From Liolophura sinensis (taxonomy: Eukaryota; Mollusca; Polyplacophora; Chitonida; Chitonidae), in NCBI RefSeq assembly GCF_032854445.1, contig NC_088296.1:1-64000 (forward strand): 64,000 nt of DNA, written 5' to 3'. Positions 47,301 through 58,944 of the stretch are shown piece by piece (positions within the stretch are counted from its first letter, which is position 1; each line of letters opens with the position of its first letter). The translations under genes were made by a program, and so were the position numbers. The notes under the pieces were generated by a model. That model did no database searches. It saw nothing but the letters and a program-made list of their open reading frames with translations, and was not told the DNA's origin.

Positions 47301-50293
47301 TGGCTTGTCTAACATCGGTTTTATGCTGAAGTCAAGACTACTTTCTTTACATGCGAAAGGGAAAAAACAAAAAAAAAAACAAAAACACTGGCCTTACACT
47401 TGTCAGTAATATGGGGGAGGAAACTTGACTTTTGCAGATAAAAACAGTGACCTGATCTGTCCGATTGTCAGTCATATGACAAAAGGCAGAAAAAACCACT
47501 GGCCTTACACAAAGACTTGGCAGTGATGTGGGGAGAGGAAACAAGGCATAACCAGGAGAAACGACTGGCCTTAGTGGACGGCCTGTCAGCGATGTGGGGA
47601 TAGGAAACAAGCCATTGCCAGGAGCAAAACCACAGTATTCACATGACGGCCTGTCAACGATGTGGGAGAGGAAATAAGACATTGCCAGTAGAAAACCATA
47701 GTCCTGACTTGACGGCCTGTCAGTTCTGTGAGGGGTAGGAAACAAGCCATAGCCTGGAGAAAACCACAGTCCTCACATGACGGCCTGTCAGCGATGTGGG
47801 AGAGGAAATAAGACATTGCTAGTAGAAAACCATAGTCCTGACTTGACGGCCTGTCAGTTCTGTGAGGGGAGGAAACAAGCCATAGCCTGGAGAAAACCAC
47901 AGTCCTCACATGACGGCCTGTCAGTTCTGTGAGGGAGGAAACAAGCCATAGCCTGGAGAAAACCATAGTCCTGACTTGACGGCCTGTCAGCGATGTGAGA
48001 GAGGAAATAAGGCATGACGAGGAGACAACCACTGGCCTTACATGACGGCCTATCAGTTCTGTGAGGGAGGAAACAAGGTATAGCGAGGAGACAACCACTG
48101 GCCTTACATGACGGCCTGTCAGCGATGTGGCAGAGGAAACAAGGTATAGCGAGGAGATAACCACTGGTCTAACATGACGGTATCTCAGTGATGTGAGGAA
48201 ACAAGGTATAGCGAGGAGACAACCACTGGCCTCACATGACGGCCTGTCAGCGATGTGAGAGAGGAAATAAGGCATTGCCAGTAGAAAACCATAGTCCTGA
48301 CTTGACGGCCTGTCAGTTCTGTGAGGGAGGAAACAAGGCATAGCGAGGAGACAACCACTGGCCTTACATGACGGCCTGTCAGCGATGTGGCAGAGGAAAC
48401 AAGGTAGCCTATAGCGACGAGACAACCACTGGTCTAACATGACGGTATCTCAGTGTTGTGAGGAAACAAGGCATAGCCAGGAGAAAACCACTGACCTTAC
48501 ATGACGGCCTGTCAGTGACATGGAAGCAGAAACAATGCGTAGCGAGGAGAAAACCACTGGCCTTACACGACGACCTCTCAGCAATGTGGGAGAGGAGAGA
48601 GAGCATACATGACGCGACATACACGTGTGTCTTCACAACCTTAGACTAAGATACCTTATTTAGATCAATAGCTCATATTCACAGATAAACCCTATATGGT
48701 TATGGTTTTTCAAGTTTTAACTAAGTTTTCTTTCTTTTTTAATGGTTTTTCAACATGTTCGTCAATTTCGGTTTTATTGTTGGTGTTCTCTTTCAGTCGA
48801 ACTGGCTTGTGCTTTCAACTTGTTCTCGCCACGATATGACTTGAAAATTGCCGATGTGGCGTTAAGCTATAGTCATTCATTCATTCATTCACAGCCTTAG
48901 ACTCCACGATCAACACAGTAGTACATGTATCTGGGTACATATACTCAATGTCAACGACCTCAATGTCAACCGCCGAGTTTGCAAGGTTCCTGAAGTTTGG
49001 ATGTTCTTAGAATTTGGACTTATGGTATGGGGAGACTTCTAACACAGCTACATGTTCCATACTCAACTGCTAATTGTTGTAGCTAATTCAACATGAAAAT
49101 GTGTTTAAAGTGATAGCCGTTTAGCTAGTCAATGACTAGCCATTTTCTGCATGAAGTAATTAGGAACTAAGCTCCGTAGTCAATTGCCTCTTGCTCATTT
49201 TTGTTATTATGATGACATTTTATTAACGATCTGGAGTGATCATATATTCTCAGATATTTAAAGATAACACTTTTATCAATTCGACTTTCACACGATTTAC
49301 TACAGTACAGGAGAAAATATCCCGTTCTTCACTGTTTTATAGAAACGTTTGGCTCATAGTTCCAAACCATGACATGTTTTGAATATCGACAATTTATTAA
49401 CTAGCATGGTAAATGATTTGAATACTGATTTTTAATTCATTCGTCTGTTCTCTGCTCCTTTGTGCATGATTTCGTTCTAATTTTTTAATGTATATAATTT
49501 TTTTTTGTGGTTTGTGTTGAACGTCTCTTTGGGATTTGGTCTCGCGCGACTATTGACGCGGAACGTCCATTTTGGCGATTTGCTGGTACACGAAGGTCTG
49601 TCTCGGCGCATAGATACATTAGGGCCTTACCTTGTCTTTTTCAGCTGCAGATGGTACATCTCGCATAGCGTGTCCCGCATGTTCAACCACACAACCCGTA
49701 CAAATCACCATTCGACACGGTTCACAGTACAAGTCGAATGACCGACCGTGTCTGGGGCATGACGGCTGCTGAGTTGATTGATCATCCCCGCTGACCTGTC
49801 GCTGTGTGGTTTCCTGGGCGAGATACTCCAGGGACGAAACCAGCTGGTGACGCTTAATAGCACCCATCATGGGATGAAAAGAAGCCAGACAGTCTTTACA
49901 ATACAGTAAAGAACAGTTGGTACAAAACTTGACAGCTTTAGCCTGATTTTCCTCCCCACACAGAGAACAACATGGGATGTCATCCTCAACCTTAACAGCA
50001 GAAGAGAACCTCTCAACTATTTCTGCCAGATGAAAGTTGGGAGGCAGACCAGCCACACCTTCTCTCCCCAGACTGGTTGGTGTCCGACATACAGGGCATG
50101 AGATCAGCTGATCAACACTCCCCGTGCCGCAGGTGACCTCATCTGTCTGTCCAGGTTTAGACCTGTCAGCATACACAGCAATACACTCTCTGCAAAAACT
50201 GTGCTGACAAGGTAATGTTACTGGTTTCCGGAATTTTTCCACACATATCGGGCATGTAAGAACCTCTTCGCGATTTTCCTTGCTTTCAGCCAT
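40765..50293 (-). CDS. TRIM gene B: RING-B-box1-B-box2-coiled coil-PRY/SPRY, SPRY acceptor mutated
   Basis: Paralogue of TRIM gene A. Exons are 49631-50293 (663 bp), 47138-47233 (96), 46140-46370 (231), 45540-45562 (23), 45090-45277 (188) and 40765-41342 (578, stop at 40765). The model would encode 592 aa. RING ligands are C14, C17, C29, H31, C34, C37, C66, C69; B-box2 runs from C179 to H208. All frames are open, but the expected SPRY acceptor reads gcaa where gene A has acag, so the AG is lost. The next AG, two bases on, shifts the frame and soon meets a stop. The gene may therefore make a RING/B-box/coiled-coil protein without SPRY, use another acceptor, or be an early pseudogene. Intron 1 (2.4 kb) contains a minisatellite absent from gene A, whose intron 1 is 397 bp. 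Confidence 0.8.
42035..42320. repeat. 21 bp minisatellite in intron 5 of gene B
   Basis: About 13-14 units of 21 bp of the form ctataggacagcgctggggt. On the minus strand each reads as 7 residues like RCPIEPQ, giving a false open frame. The matching place in unit A (near 8235) has no array, so it arose in unit B or was lost from A. Confidence 0.95.
42490..43450. repeat. Roughly 80 bp diverged minisatellite in intron 5 of gene B
   Basis: About 11 irregular units with taacagtacacctgctgatt, tgtacacatggggtaaatat and cacccagacactgagggg. Gene A keeps only one or two units (8630-8800). A SINE interrupts it at 42783-42895. Confidence 0.85.
42783..42895 (-). mobile_element. 5'-truncated tRNA-derived SINE
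   Basis: A T-rich tail, then gattggtgttttacgcagca and catacgacggcggccagcat; the head is missing. It is inserted within the 80 bp array. Confidence 0.85.
43575..45070. repeat. Degenerate 42 bp minisatellite in intron 5 of gene B
   Basis: About 20 diverged units related to the large array of gene A (tgtatacctcacattagttt, gtgtcttctgtgcacaccct), becoming more degenerate toward 44450. A SINE splits it at 44462-44742, and a few units resume to about 45070. It is far shorter and more diverged internally than in gene A. Confidence 0.9.
44462..44742 (-). mobile_element. Full-length tRNA-derived SINE
   Basis: The best-preserved copy: T-rich tail, gattggtgttttacgccgta, cagcattatggtggatgga, gggcagagcccgggggaaac, then the tRNA-like head ending gcgctaatcgactgagccgc. 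It is absent from the matching array end in gene A. Confidence 0.9.
45090..45277 (-). CDS. TRIM gene B exon 5: linker after coiled coil
   Basis: 188 bp, acceptor cttctcacag, donor CAA then GTAGGT (GTAAGT in gene A, so slightly weaker). It encodes IDDQLDEIRADMEKHEVSRQ onward to SPLRVT. Confidence 0.85.
45540..45562 (-). CDS. TRIM gene B 23 bp microexon
   Basis: Identical over all 23 bases to 14198-14220 of gene A, with the same acceptor (tgacag) and donor (GTATGT). Confidence 0.85.
46140..46370 (-). CDS. TRIM gene B 231 bp coiled-coil exon
   Basis: 231 bp, phase 0, from ENQELHTQEVEKAYCAALEA to VDVEFLM. The donor is ATG then GTAAGT, and the acceptor follows the gene A pattern (ttggcag). Confidence 0.9.
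47138..47233 (-). CDS. TRIM gene B 96 bp coiled-coil exon
   Basis: 96 bp, phase 0, from PAVLSRTSELENVLQQTK to RRLHNKIQ. Acceptor gtcattacag, donor CAG then GTTGGT. Confidence 0.9.
47405..48605. repeat. Roughly 66 bp minisatellite in intron 1 of gene B
   Basis: About 18 units with gacggcctgtcagcgatgtg, then aggaaacaaggcatag and gagaaaaccactggcctt. It produces a false 284-codon open frame on the minus strand. Intron 1 of gene A lacks it. Confidence 0.95.
48790..48897 (+). mobile_element. Short SINE-like element, second family
   Basis: gaactggcttgtgctttcaa, then ccacgatatgac and gccgatgtggcgttaagcta, ending in repeats of attc. Its end resembles the LINE 3' tail. Confidence 0.65.
48898..49630. 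other. Rest of intron 1 of gene B
   Basis: No gene or repeat recognised. The last 350 bases align loosely with intron 1 of gene A (15742-16138). Confidence 0.5.
49631..50293 (-). CDS. TRIM gene B exon with ATG: RING, B-box1, B-box2
   Basis: Residues 1-221, starting MAESKENREEVLTCPIC and ending PSAAEKDK before donor GTAAGG. All zinc ligands are kept. The ATG at 50291-50293 is preferred to the upstream in-frame ATG at 50440. A strong acceptor (tttatattttcttttgcag, exon beginning at 50311) lies 18 bases before it, which places the upstream frame in an intron. This implies a noncoding 5' exon further upstream. Confidence 0.9.
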
Positions 50294-50311
50294 TATACGC
50301 TCGGTTTTTGA

Positions 50312-50750
50312 CTGCAAAAGAAAATATAAAAACAGCAAATTACTAAAACTGACACCAATAAAGGTCCTGCCATTCATGAAAATATATAATTTCAACAGAG
50401 TACACAGTCTCCATCTGCAGTTCAGGGCCTGTTCCAACAATATATGGGGTCAGTAATTTGTCGCCATTGCTCAGGAGGCGTTACAATACCTATGTTAGGA
50501 GAACATGTGTGCCTATATTTACTTCGAGAGAATCCCTTCTTCATAGCTAGAAACTTGGCAATTATTGCTTTTATCATGCACGAGATACTTTTTTGACAAA
50601 GATCTGGTCAAACCATTTAGCCAGGCGTGTTTGACAGTGATGACACCTTTATATAGCCACATCCATGAATAGCAGATTGGTGTGTGAAAACGTTAGCCTG
50701 GTGATTTAAAGGTAAGATCATCCCACTTAGAAAACAAAAATGTTGGGACT
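50312..50750. other. 5' flank or first intron of TRIM gene B
   Basis: Aligns in patches with 16842-17290 (for example gcctgttccaacaatata and tgacagtgatgacacc against the matching A sequence). No promoter motif was called. Confidence 0.55.
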
Positions 50751-52115
50751 TCAGATATAAGATAATCGGGTCAAACATCTGGGCTACAGTGGTAGTTAAG
50801 GAGGCATGACCCTATATGACAATGGCGCCAAGCATCTGGACTACATTGCTAGCGTAAATTAGGTAAACTTGACCTTATATGAAAATGGCGACAAGCCTCT
50901 AGACTACATCGATAGTGGAGGTGACTTGACCCTATATGACAAGGGCACCAAGCATCTGGACTACATTGCTAGCGTAAATTAGGTAAACTTGACCTTATAT
51001 GAAAATGGCGACAAGCCTCTAGACTACATCGATAGTGGAGGTGACTTGACCCTATATGACAAGGGCACCAAGCGTCTGGACTGCAGTGGTAATGGAGCAG
51101 GCATGACCCTATATGACAATGGCAACAAGCGTCTGGACTAAATTTCTAGCGTGAATTAGGGAGACCTTATATGAAAATGGGGGCATATATGACAAGGGCG
51201 CCAAGCGTCTGGACTGCAGTGGTAATGAAGGAAACTTGACCTTATATATAAACGTCTGGGCTACAGAGGTACTGAAGGAGACTTAACTTTATATGATAAT
51301 GTTGGCAAGCGCCTGGGTTACTGTGGTACTGAAGGAGACTTGACCTTATATGATAATGTTGGCAAGCGTCTGGGTTACAGTGGTACTGAGGGAGACTTGA
51401 TTTTATATGATAATGTTGGCAAGCCTCTGGGCTACAGTTGTACTGAAGGAGGCTTGACTTTATATGACAATGTCGGCAAGCGTCTGGGTTACATTGGTAC
51501 TGAAGGAGACTTAACTTTATATCACAATGTTAGTTAGCGTATGGGCTACATTGGTACTGAAGGAGACTTGACCTTATATGACAATGTTGGCAAGCGTCTG
51601 GGCTACAGTGGTATTGAAGGACACCTGACCTTATTTGACAATGCTGACAAGGCTCTGGATAACAGAGGTAGTGAAGCTGACATGACCCTACATGACAATG
51701 TCGGCAATCGTCTGGGCTACAGTGCTAATGAAGGAGACTTGACAATATATGAGAATGGCGCCAAGCGTCTAGAGTACAGAGGTAGTGAAGTTGACATGAC
51801 CCTATATGACAAATGTCGGCAAGTGTATAGGCTACACTGCTAATAAAGGAGACTTGACCTTATTTTACAATGGCACCAAGGGTATGGAGTACAGAGGTAG
51901 TGAAGAAGACATGACGCTATATGACAAGGGCGACAAGCGTCTGGTCTACAGTGGTAGTGATGGAGACTTGACCTTATATGACAATGGTGCCAGGCCTCCA
52001 GGGTACAGGGGTAGTTAAAGAGACTTGGCTATGACAATGACAGCAAGCGTCTGGGCTACAGTGGTGGCGATGGACACTTGACACCGTACAACAATATCGG
52101 CAAGCGTCTGGACTA
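50750..52115. repeat. 57 bp minisatellite upstream of gene B
   Basis: About 24 units of 57 bp (19 codons) with ggcaagcgtctgggctacag, tggtactgaaggagac and ttgaccttatatgacaat. The plus strand reads as repeats of GDLTLYDNVGKRLGYSGTE, a false open frame. The array is inserted where unit A (near 17300) has none, between the ATG exon and the upstream module. Confidence 0.95.
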
Positions 52116-52149
52116 TAGCTTGGCATTTGATATTTCTTAATTACATGTA

Positions 52150-53580
52150 TTAAAATGGATATGCAACAAAATTGCAACAGGTCAAACTCTTCCAGCTTGC
52201 CGTGTTTTATTGTGTTATTGTGAGGAGCCACAGAAATACAGACTACAGCAGTGCTGATATATCGTTCGATCAAGACTGATCACAGAGTGTTTTAATCGTA
52301 AGTGTTGACTTTGCGCACCAGAAATGAGACGTACATATCTAGACAGATAGAGGGCTTCTGTCATGGTAACCGGACAATATTAAGACAACCTATCAGCCTG
52401 GACAGGAGATACGTAAGCTGTAGGCTTTAGATGTAAGTTAATATTTGTTAAAATTTCACACAGATAGCTTTGGCTAACCTATAACAGGCCTGCATGTGGG
52501 TATATGACCGTCCTAAAGGGCAAAGCTGTGTCAAGTTACACCATCCATTATCAGTAATCAGTAGGCGAGGCTGTACTGTCAGCTCTATGTGACGTTAATA
52601 CTGCATATAGTCACTTCATATAGCATTATAAACAAAGTAAACAAGTAAGCAGGTAAACAAACAGCAATCCCTGGATGTTTTTTTCCGGCTTTATGTGTCA
52701 TAGGCGACACCTCACGCAAACAATCGACCTTCAAAATAGCTCTGCATAATGCCTTTCAAAGTCAAAGTTTCAGAACCTCACATTAAAAACGTAGCGCACT
52801 GTAGTGACAAGATCCACCCATTTAACAATGTGAACCAAAATTAGTCATTTTCCGTGAGATGGAAATATTCTGACTGCGCATCGACAGTGTTAGAGGCTCA
52901 CCCGAAGGCTGAGGGTAGAGTCTATATATGGACACGCCCCTGTCGTATGTCTACTTTGTGTCGATTTGACGACGACCATACGAACTAAATACTGTCTGAG
53001 ACAACGGAGTAAAGAAAACTCTTTCACCTAATCGAAACATCCCGCTTTAAAAATAGACGTACTTCATCTTACAGATCCCACCGTGCTTCTCACCTTCACA
53101 TAACTGTGCAGACTGAAATATAAAATACTTAGTTCTGAGAAATGCACGTGATCTGAGAAAGGAAAAAAAATCCCTCAATAAACTTTTACATTTTTATACT
53201 GTATGACATCCCTACAATAGTAACTTTTCGCTTGTAACTTTAAGTCATTACATGTGTATGGACATATGCCGTGTTTTCTTGTGGCAGGCCGTGTTCATGC
53301 CACCAAAGAGTCCGGCCGAAGACACCAGACTTGACACCCCACGCAGTCACATTATACTGGCACTGGGCCAGCAACCCCTGTTTTTTTGCTCTCTTCTTCC
53401 AGTATTGAGAGGCAAGCCAGGGAGCCATTTATAGTTGGTATCACATTTGCCTTCATACAGAATAATTTCAAAATACACTTTAAATTTTTTATGGGAACGT
53501 AAGACGGATTTTCTGACACTAGTATCATGCCATTAGTCTATAGCTACAACAGTTGTACACAGAATTCAAGCGGCATTAAA
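52150..53580 (-). repeat. Upstream module copy 4, donor region deleted
   Basis: The counterpart nearest gene B. Its left part (52190-52640) resembles 17390-17580, 24000-25000 and 60000-60680. It carries the variant TCAAAGTCA at 52756-52764. The TGTCGACAG/GTAAG junction present in copies 1, 2, 3 and 5 is deleted here (near 53075). A stretch at 53240-53440 absent from the other copies looks like a separate insertion of unknown origin. Confidence 0.6.
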
Positions 53581-53589
53581 TGTACAGCA

Positions 53590-54260
53590 AACTGATACTG
53601 AAAAAGAAAGTTCATAAGATGAGTAAAGAATTGATATGAAACATTAACGTCATCGTATGTTAACTGAACAATTTCACAGAGAAGACACAATGCATCAGAG
53701 TAACAACAAATACGCCGCTGACACAAAATACATCTGCGTAACAACAAACCCACTGCTAACACAAAATACATCAGAGTAACAACAAATACGCCGCTGACAC
53801 AAAATACATCAGCGTAACAATAAACCCGCTGCTAACACAGAATACATCAGAGTAACAATAAACCCGCTGCTGACACAAAATACATCAGAGTAACAATAAA
53901 CCCGCTGCTAACACAAAATACATTAGAGGAACAACAAACCCGCTGCTAACACAAAATACATTAGAGGAACAACAAACCCGCTGCTAACACAAAACACATC
54001 AGATTAACAATAAACCCGCTGTTAACACAAAATACATCAGATTAACAATAAAAACCGCTGTTAATACAAAATACATCAGAGTAACAATAAAAACCGCTGT
54101 TAACACAAAATACATCAGAGTAACAATAAAAACCGCTGTTAACACAAAATACATCAGAGGAACAACAGACCCGCCACTAAAACAGAATTCATCAGATGAA
54201 CAACAAACGGGGTAACGGAAAATATGTCAAAAGAACAAAAAACCCGCTGCTAACATAAAA
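53590..54260. repeat. 38-39 bp minisatellite
   Basis: About 16 units with acaataaacccgctgctaac and acaaaatacatcagagta, decaying toward 54400. It lies at the far end of upstream module copy 4. Confidence 0.95.
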
Positions 54261-54399
54261 TATATTACATGCACAATTATGCTATAAACAACGGAAAATG
54301 CATTAAATGTAAAGCAAATCTACAGAAAACATCACATGAACAACAAAATCATACAGAACACATTAGACGTGCAACAAACTGATAAACGATGCAAAGTAC

Positions 54400-55030
54400 T
54401 TCAGATGTGAAACATGTACAACAAGCCCATAGTAAACACAAAACACATCCAACATACATATACAAAAGATAAATACTATTGTTTGTTGTTTTTTACTGCT
54501 TATTAATATTGTAACAAACAAAAAGTCCCATAGTCATTTGTTTTTGAAATGATCATGTAATATCTGTAACAGGCTAAGTACTTTACGAACTCAGTAACTC
54601 AGTTTCCTCCAGTACAGGCTTCCGTCAGTCAATATAATTTTGTACTCAGTGAATAAACTAATCACAAAATGTCATCAGTCACTGACAAACCAGAATAGAT
54701 ATATTCCTTATCAAACCTTTTTAATATTTAGGTTTACACTTAGACTTAGATTGATTTGTTTTTGTTCATCCATATAATTGTTTTTTTTCCTTAATTTCTG
54801 TCACAAAGCCACCTTTTAAATGATGATAAAGTATTGCGGTGTTACAGTGTCCTTTTTTTCAAGAAACAGGTGTTTCAGGTTATGTAAGTTTGTAGGCCAA
54901 GGACGTCTCAGACGCACAAGGATTTACCTAACCATTAACAAATGTAAATGGCATTTGGAAGCTGGTAGTTATAAGGCAGTAAATCATACTACAAATGCAT
55001 GGATAACAACTTCTAGATTGATTAGCTGAA
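54400..55030. repeat. Dispersed repeat Q, copy 2
   Basis: Aligns with 23080-23620: acacatccaacatacat, atactattgtttgttgtttt, gatcatgtaatatctgtaac, actcagtttcctccag and taaatgatgataaagtattg occur in the same order. Confidence 0.65.
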
Positions 55031-55719
55031 AACTTCTCGATCTCAGTTCTAAGTTGTTTTTCACGGCAATCATCTTGTTGTTGATAATCAGGAGTTTACT
55101 CATCACCATAATATTTGATTCACACTACTATATGTTTTCCTGCATAAAAAAATGACAGCCTCCAAATTTGCGAAAGTAGAAGGGATTGTTCTGCGTCATA
55201 TTCTAAAATCTCAAGAAAATATGACTAGTCGAAGGGAAAATAGCAGGTAAACATTAAAGGACTGTCATATCAGCTTTTCACCTGTCTGCCTCATCTCCTT
55301 GATACTGGCTGTAATAGCCAGAACAAACCTCCAGCACAGTCTCCACATAGAATTCCGTATCTGTTCCATTATTCCAACAATATAGCTCATAACGTTACTT
55401 TTTGTCACTATTGCTCATTTCTTACACAGTGGTTAAAGCGTACCACTTTTTCCTACGTGAACAGGTTCACTCTCGTGTTCTAAGCCCTTCTACGTAGTCC
55501 ACCTCTTTTTTCGGGGCTCCTGTGCTTATATCTGTCCTGTCTGCCATGACAGAAATTTGGAATGTTCCCGATGCGGCCAATCTTACCTTTTAGCCACTAA
55601 AACAAAGCAGACAATGTTTTGGACACACGTAATACACAACAGTTAACATCACTTCTTTCAACATCAGTGTTTCTTTTTTCTTTTTAGGCCTCCATACCTC
55701 GGAAAACCTATTGTTATAG
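55031..55719. other. Gene-free stretch
   Basis: No gene recognised. A weak trace of the second SINE-like family may be present near 55540-55590 (aatgttcccgatgcggcc). Confidence 0.35.
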
Positions 55720-56470
55720 TACGGGTTATTAGGGGTTCATGCTATACAGGTTGAACTCACTAATATCTCGGCTTGAGCCCCAATTGTATCTTATTGGATT
55801 ATTATTACTTTCGGCAATTTTGTGATACATTTTATGAGAAAAACGACTTGTGGTACATTCCTGAAACTTCAGTATGAGTTAGGAGAGGATCTAAAGTTTT
55901 CCTGTTTGGCTTTTGGTAACATTTGATCGCATGACTTGGCGGCCATTTTGGATTTTGTGCCAACGTAAACAAATCATCATCTCCAGAATGACTGATGCGA
56001 TTGAGCTGAAAATTAAACAGCAGTTGCACAAAGCCTAGGCACACTCAGGGTGATAACGTAAACTTTCTCGTTTGACAATAGTACAAGCTCGCTATTGGGT
56101 AAATATATCGTGTGACGCAAATCCACAGGGAACGAAACATGTATCAGACGTACACATAACCTATCAAGAGATCAAAATTTATTATTTATTTATTTGATTA
56201 GTCTTTATATTTTATAATAATTCACTTATAAGCATTATGATGGCAGGAAACCCATGACCACCGGAGAGGAAGTCAACATGAGTTGGACTTGAACTCACAG
56301 CTACTGCGTTGGTGAGAGGCTCCTAGCGCGCTAACCAACAGAGCCACGGAGGCTCTCAAAATGTATTAGAAGTATGTACAACAAACCATAGTGAACACAA
56401 ACACACATCAGACATACATGTACAAGGAACCCAAAGGGAATACAAAATAAATACTATTGTTTGTTAGACA
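55720..56470. repeat. Dispersed repeat Q, copy 3, split by a SINE
   Basis: Aligns with about 22700-23190: gtgatacattttatgagaaa, gcacaaagcctaggcacact, gggtgataacgtaaactttc. A SINE at 56186-56355 divides it, and similarity resumes with tacaaggaacccaaaggga. Confidence 0.65.
56186..56355 (-). mobile_element. Internally deleted tRNA-derived SINE
   Basis: ttatttatttgattagtctt, then cacttataagcattatgatg, ggagaggaagtcaacatgag and the head end gctaaccaacagagccacgg. Parts of the middle are missing. Confidence 0.75.
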
Positions 56471-56554
56471 GGTTTAGATTTCATTTTAGAAAGTGGATTA
56501 GGTAACACTATTATCGTTAATAGGGATTACATTTTCTGAATATTCTATTTTTGT

Positions 56555-56650
56555 GGACGGCCTGTTGATCGAGTGGTCTAGACGGTAAACATGTGTTGCT
56601 GGCGATTTGGTGCATGACTCTGAGGACGCTGGTTCGAAACCCACAGTGGT
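56555..56650 (+). tRNA. tRNA-like sequence, probably a pseudogene or SINE head
   Basis: An A-box-like stretch (gatcgagtggtctagacgg) and a B-box-like stretch (ctggttcgaaacccac) lie about 60 bases apart, as in a class II tRNA (Leu or Ser type) with a long variable arm. The acceptor-stem ends do not pair convincingly, so a functional tRNA is doubtful. Confidence 0.35.
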
Positions 56651-56689
56651 CTTAGCCAACTTTCAGCACTAGAATCTAGGTACATCTAG

Positions 56690-57400
56690 GTGTATCTCAG
56701 CTACTTTAAAAGTTTGAAAAGAAGATATCAGATTAAGACATTTTACTTCAAGCAAAATGGTGACAACAGAATTAAAAATATATTAACTCAACATATTTTT
56801 TTCTTTGATGCAACAGCAACCAGCATTACGGCAGAAGGACACCAGCTTTGACTTGACGCTATACTTACTTGCCATTTTCTATGCTAATATTGACCAGTCA
56901 GAAAGCATAAATATACTAGCCCATAATTATTCCAAGATGGCTGACCCTAACAATGTGCATTTTCTAAGCTGTGGGAAAACAACTCAATTATGCATGGATT
57001 GGTGCTTAGTGGTGCAGAATTTGTAAAAGTGAACACAGTGCGTTAAATCTCGTACGTGCACCTTGTCTACAGCATATGCCGGTTATATCTCAGATACACC
57101 TGTATATATACCTACCATATACCTATGTTATACCTCAGGTACACCTCAAACATCCCGTTTTCTTACCTAAGCTAACTGAGGTGTACTTTAGGTTTACTTT
57201 AGATATTAATTTGCATAATTGGCAGTACTTCAAATACACCTGCAGTATATCTCATATACACCTCAAGTATATCGCAGCTTCACCTCAGATCACATGTGTG
57301 TTTACCTGTGATGTACCTCTATTATACCTCCACAATGCCACCATTATGCTGGCCACTGCCATATTAATAAGTGAAATATTCTTGAGTGTAACGCAAATCA
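56690..57400. repeat. Diverged third copy of part of the TRIM 3' flank
   Basis: Resembles 4060-4760 and 37870-38580. Common landmarks are ttaaaagtttgaaaa, atcagattaagacattttac, caatgtgcattttctaagct and gtgggaaa, then a tacctcag-type repeat at 57060-57330. It ends in a plus-strand SINE 3' fragment (57335-57405; ccattatgctggcc, aagtgaaatattcttgagtg). No SPRY or other TRIM exon was found beside it. Confidence 0.6.
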
Positions 57401-57405
57401 CTAAT

Positions 57406-58944
57406 CAAATTAAATAGTTAACAGGTATATCTCCTGTAGATCTTATGAGAGGAAGTACCATTATACATTGCAATCTTCAGATTTCAATTAACTCAGGCCA
57501 AGTATAAATACTAAACACCAAATAATACCAAGCCAATCTTGTTAAAGTGCCAAAACAGTGTATGTTAATTTCTAGACAACAGCAGGAATGAAAATGGGTC
57601 ATTTCTTTTGTTTGTAAACTTTTTGGAGGGTATTTGTTTGACAACTGACGGTGCTTATTGAACGCTCTACTGTGTACATGTCTAAAATGGTCAATATACA
57701 TTCTACAAAGCAGTCCTTCGAAAAAAAGGAGAATATAGTACAACAAAGTGTGAATCTTGTCAACTGAAACTGGTAATGTATAATGATCATGTAGCACCAA
57801 ATTAATAAAAATTGTACATAACCCAACACACTTTCCATGTCTACTTTTTCAGTTCTATTCGAATTATCAATATAATAGAAATGAAATGAAAGAAATATTT
57901 AAAAATTGAAGGCTATATACATACCTGCACCTGACGTGCCTTTTTCAAACATATTCTTCTTCTTCGCATTTTGTACTGCAATAAACACAAAGAAATAGTT
58001 GACAAAAATTCAACTGAAATTCCAACTACATGTATTTCAACGGGAAATAAGAATTCCAGGACGGTACCAGTAATGATTTCTTTATTTATTCGATTGGTGT
58101 TTAATGCCGTACTCAAGAATATTTCAGCGGTCAGCATTATGGTGGGAGCAAGGAGATATTGAGGATCTTGTGCAAATAAATTTCAATACAAGCAATATAT
58201 TTGATTGACAGGAAAAAAACAACTCACAAGCCATAAAGTATCATATTTCAATTTTGACGAGCACCTGCATGTATGTTGTTGCAACTGTTCATCTACACAC
58301 TTCTGAACTATTTTACCCATCAGGGATATTAGTTCTGGGTGATGTATAACCTTCACCAGTGGCCAAAATCATGATATTTCATTTCTGTCCGCATAACAAA
58401 ACAGGTGTATGCATGCAAGCTGTCTATATTTATCTAAACCTATAAATCTTTAATAGAGCATTACTGCTAATAGCTAAAACATAATCTCAACTTCCATTTT
58501 GTGAATTTTGGCTCTATATCTGTAAGGCATAAAAACATATCATGTACATAAAGGACTCGTATTGATCCATATTTTGACACATTATGGTACATACAGTAAG
58601 TGTGTCATATTATTTTACTTCATTCTGCAAATGAAGAAAACAAACAAACAGAAACCGTGTTAATACACATGGCTGTAGATCTATGTACCCGTATTCTAAT
58701 CAATACTTCGCACCCGTATAAACCAACCACCAATATTATTAACATATGTACTATAAACAACAACTTTTAAACCACAGAAATAATACGTAAAGACAGGCCC
58801 AGCCCAATCCTAATTAGTATCAACTTTAGTATTCTCAACTCGTACACAATAGGATATATTCAAGTACAGATCGTCTTCCTTTCTCGACTCATTTTAATTT
58901 TATAACCTTTTTGAGTATCAATAATATACCTCACCATACTCTGT
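57406..58944. other. Gene-free AT-rich stretch
   Basis: No gene recognised. A short reverse SINE fragment lies at 58078-58145 (gattggtgtttaatgccgta, then agcattatggtggga). Confidence 0.5.

Noticed and set aside
47586-48440. 284-codon minus-strand open frame
   Set aside because: It is the 66 bp minisatellite in intron 1 of TRIM gene B; no coding feature other than the repeat.
50294-50440. 49-residue N-terminal extension of the gene B RING frame
   Set aside because: A strong acceptor at 50313-50312 and conservation of the MAES start in gene A place this stretch in an intron.
51340-52018. Plus-strand frames repeating GDLTLYDNVGKRLGYSGTE
   Set aside because: Direct product of the 57 bp minisatellite; stops break it at irregular places and no gene start is associated.
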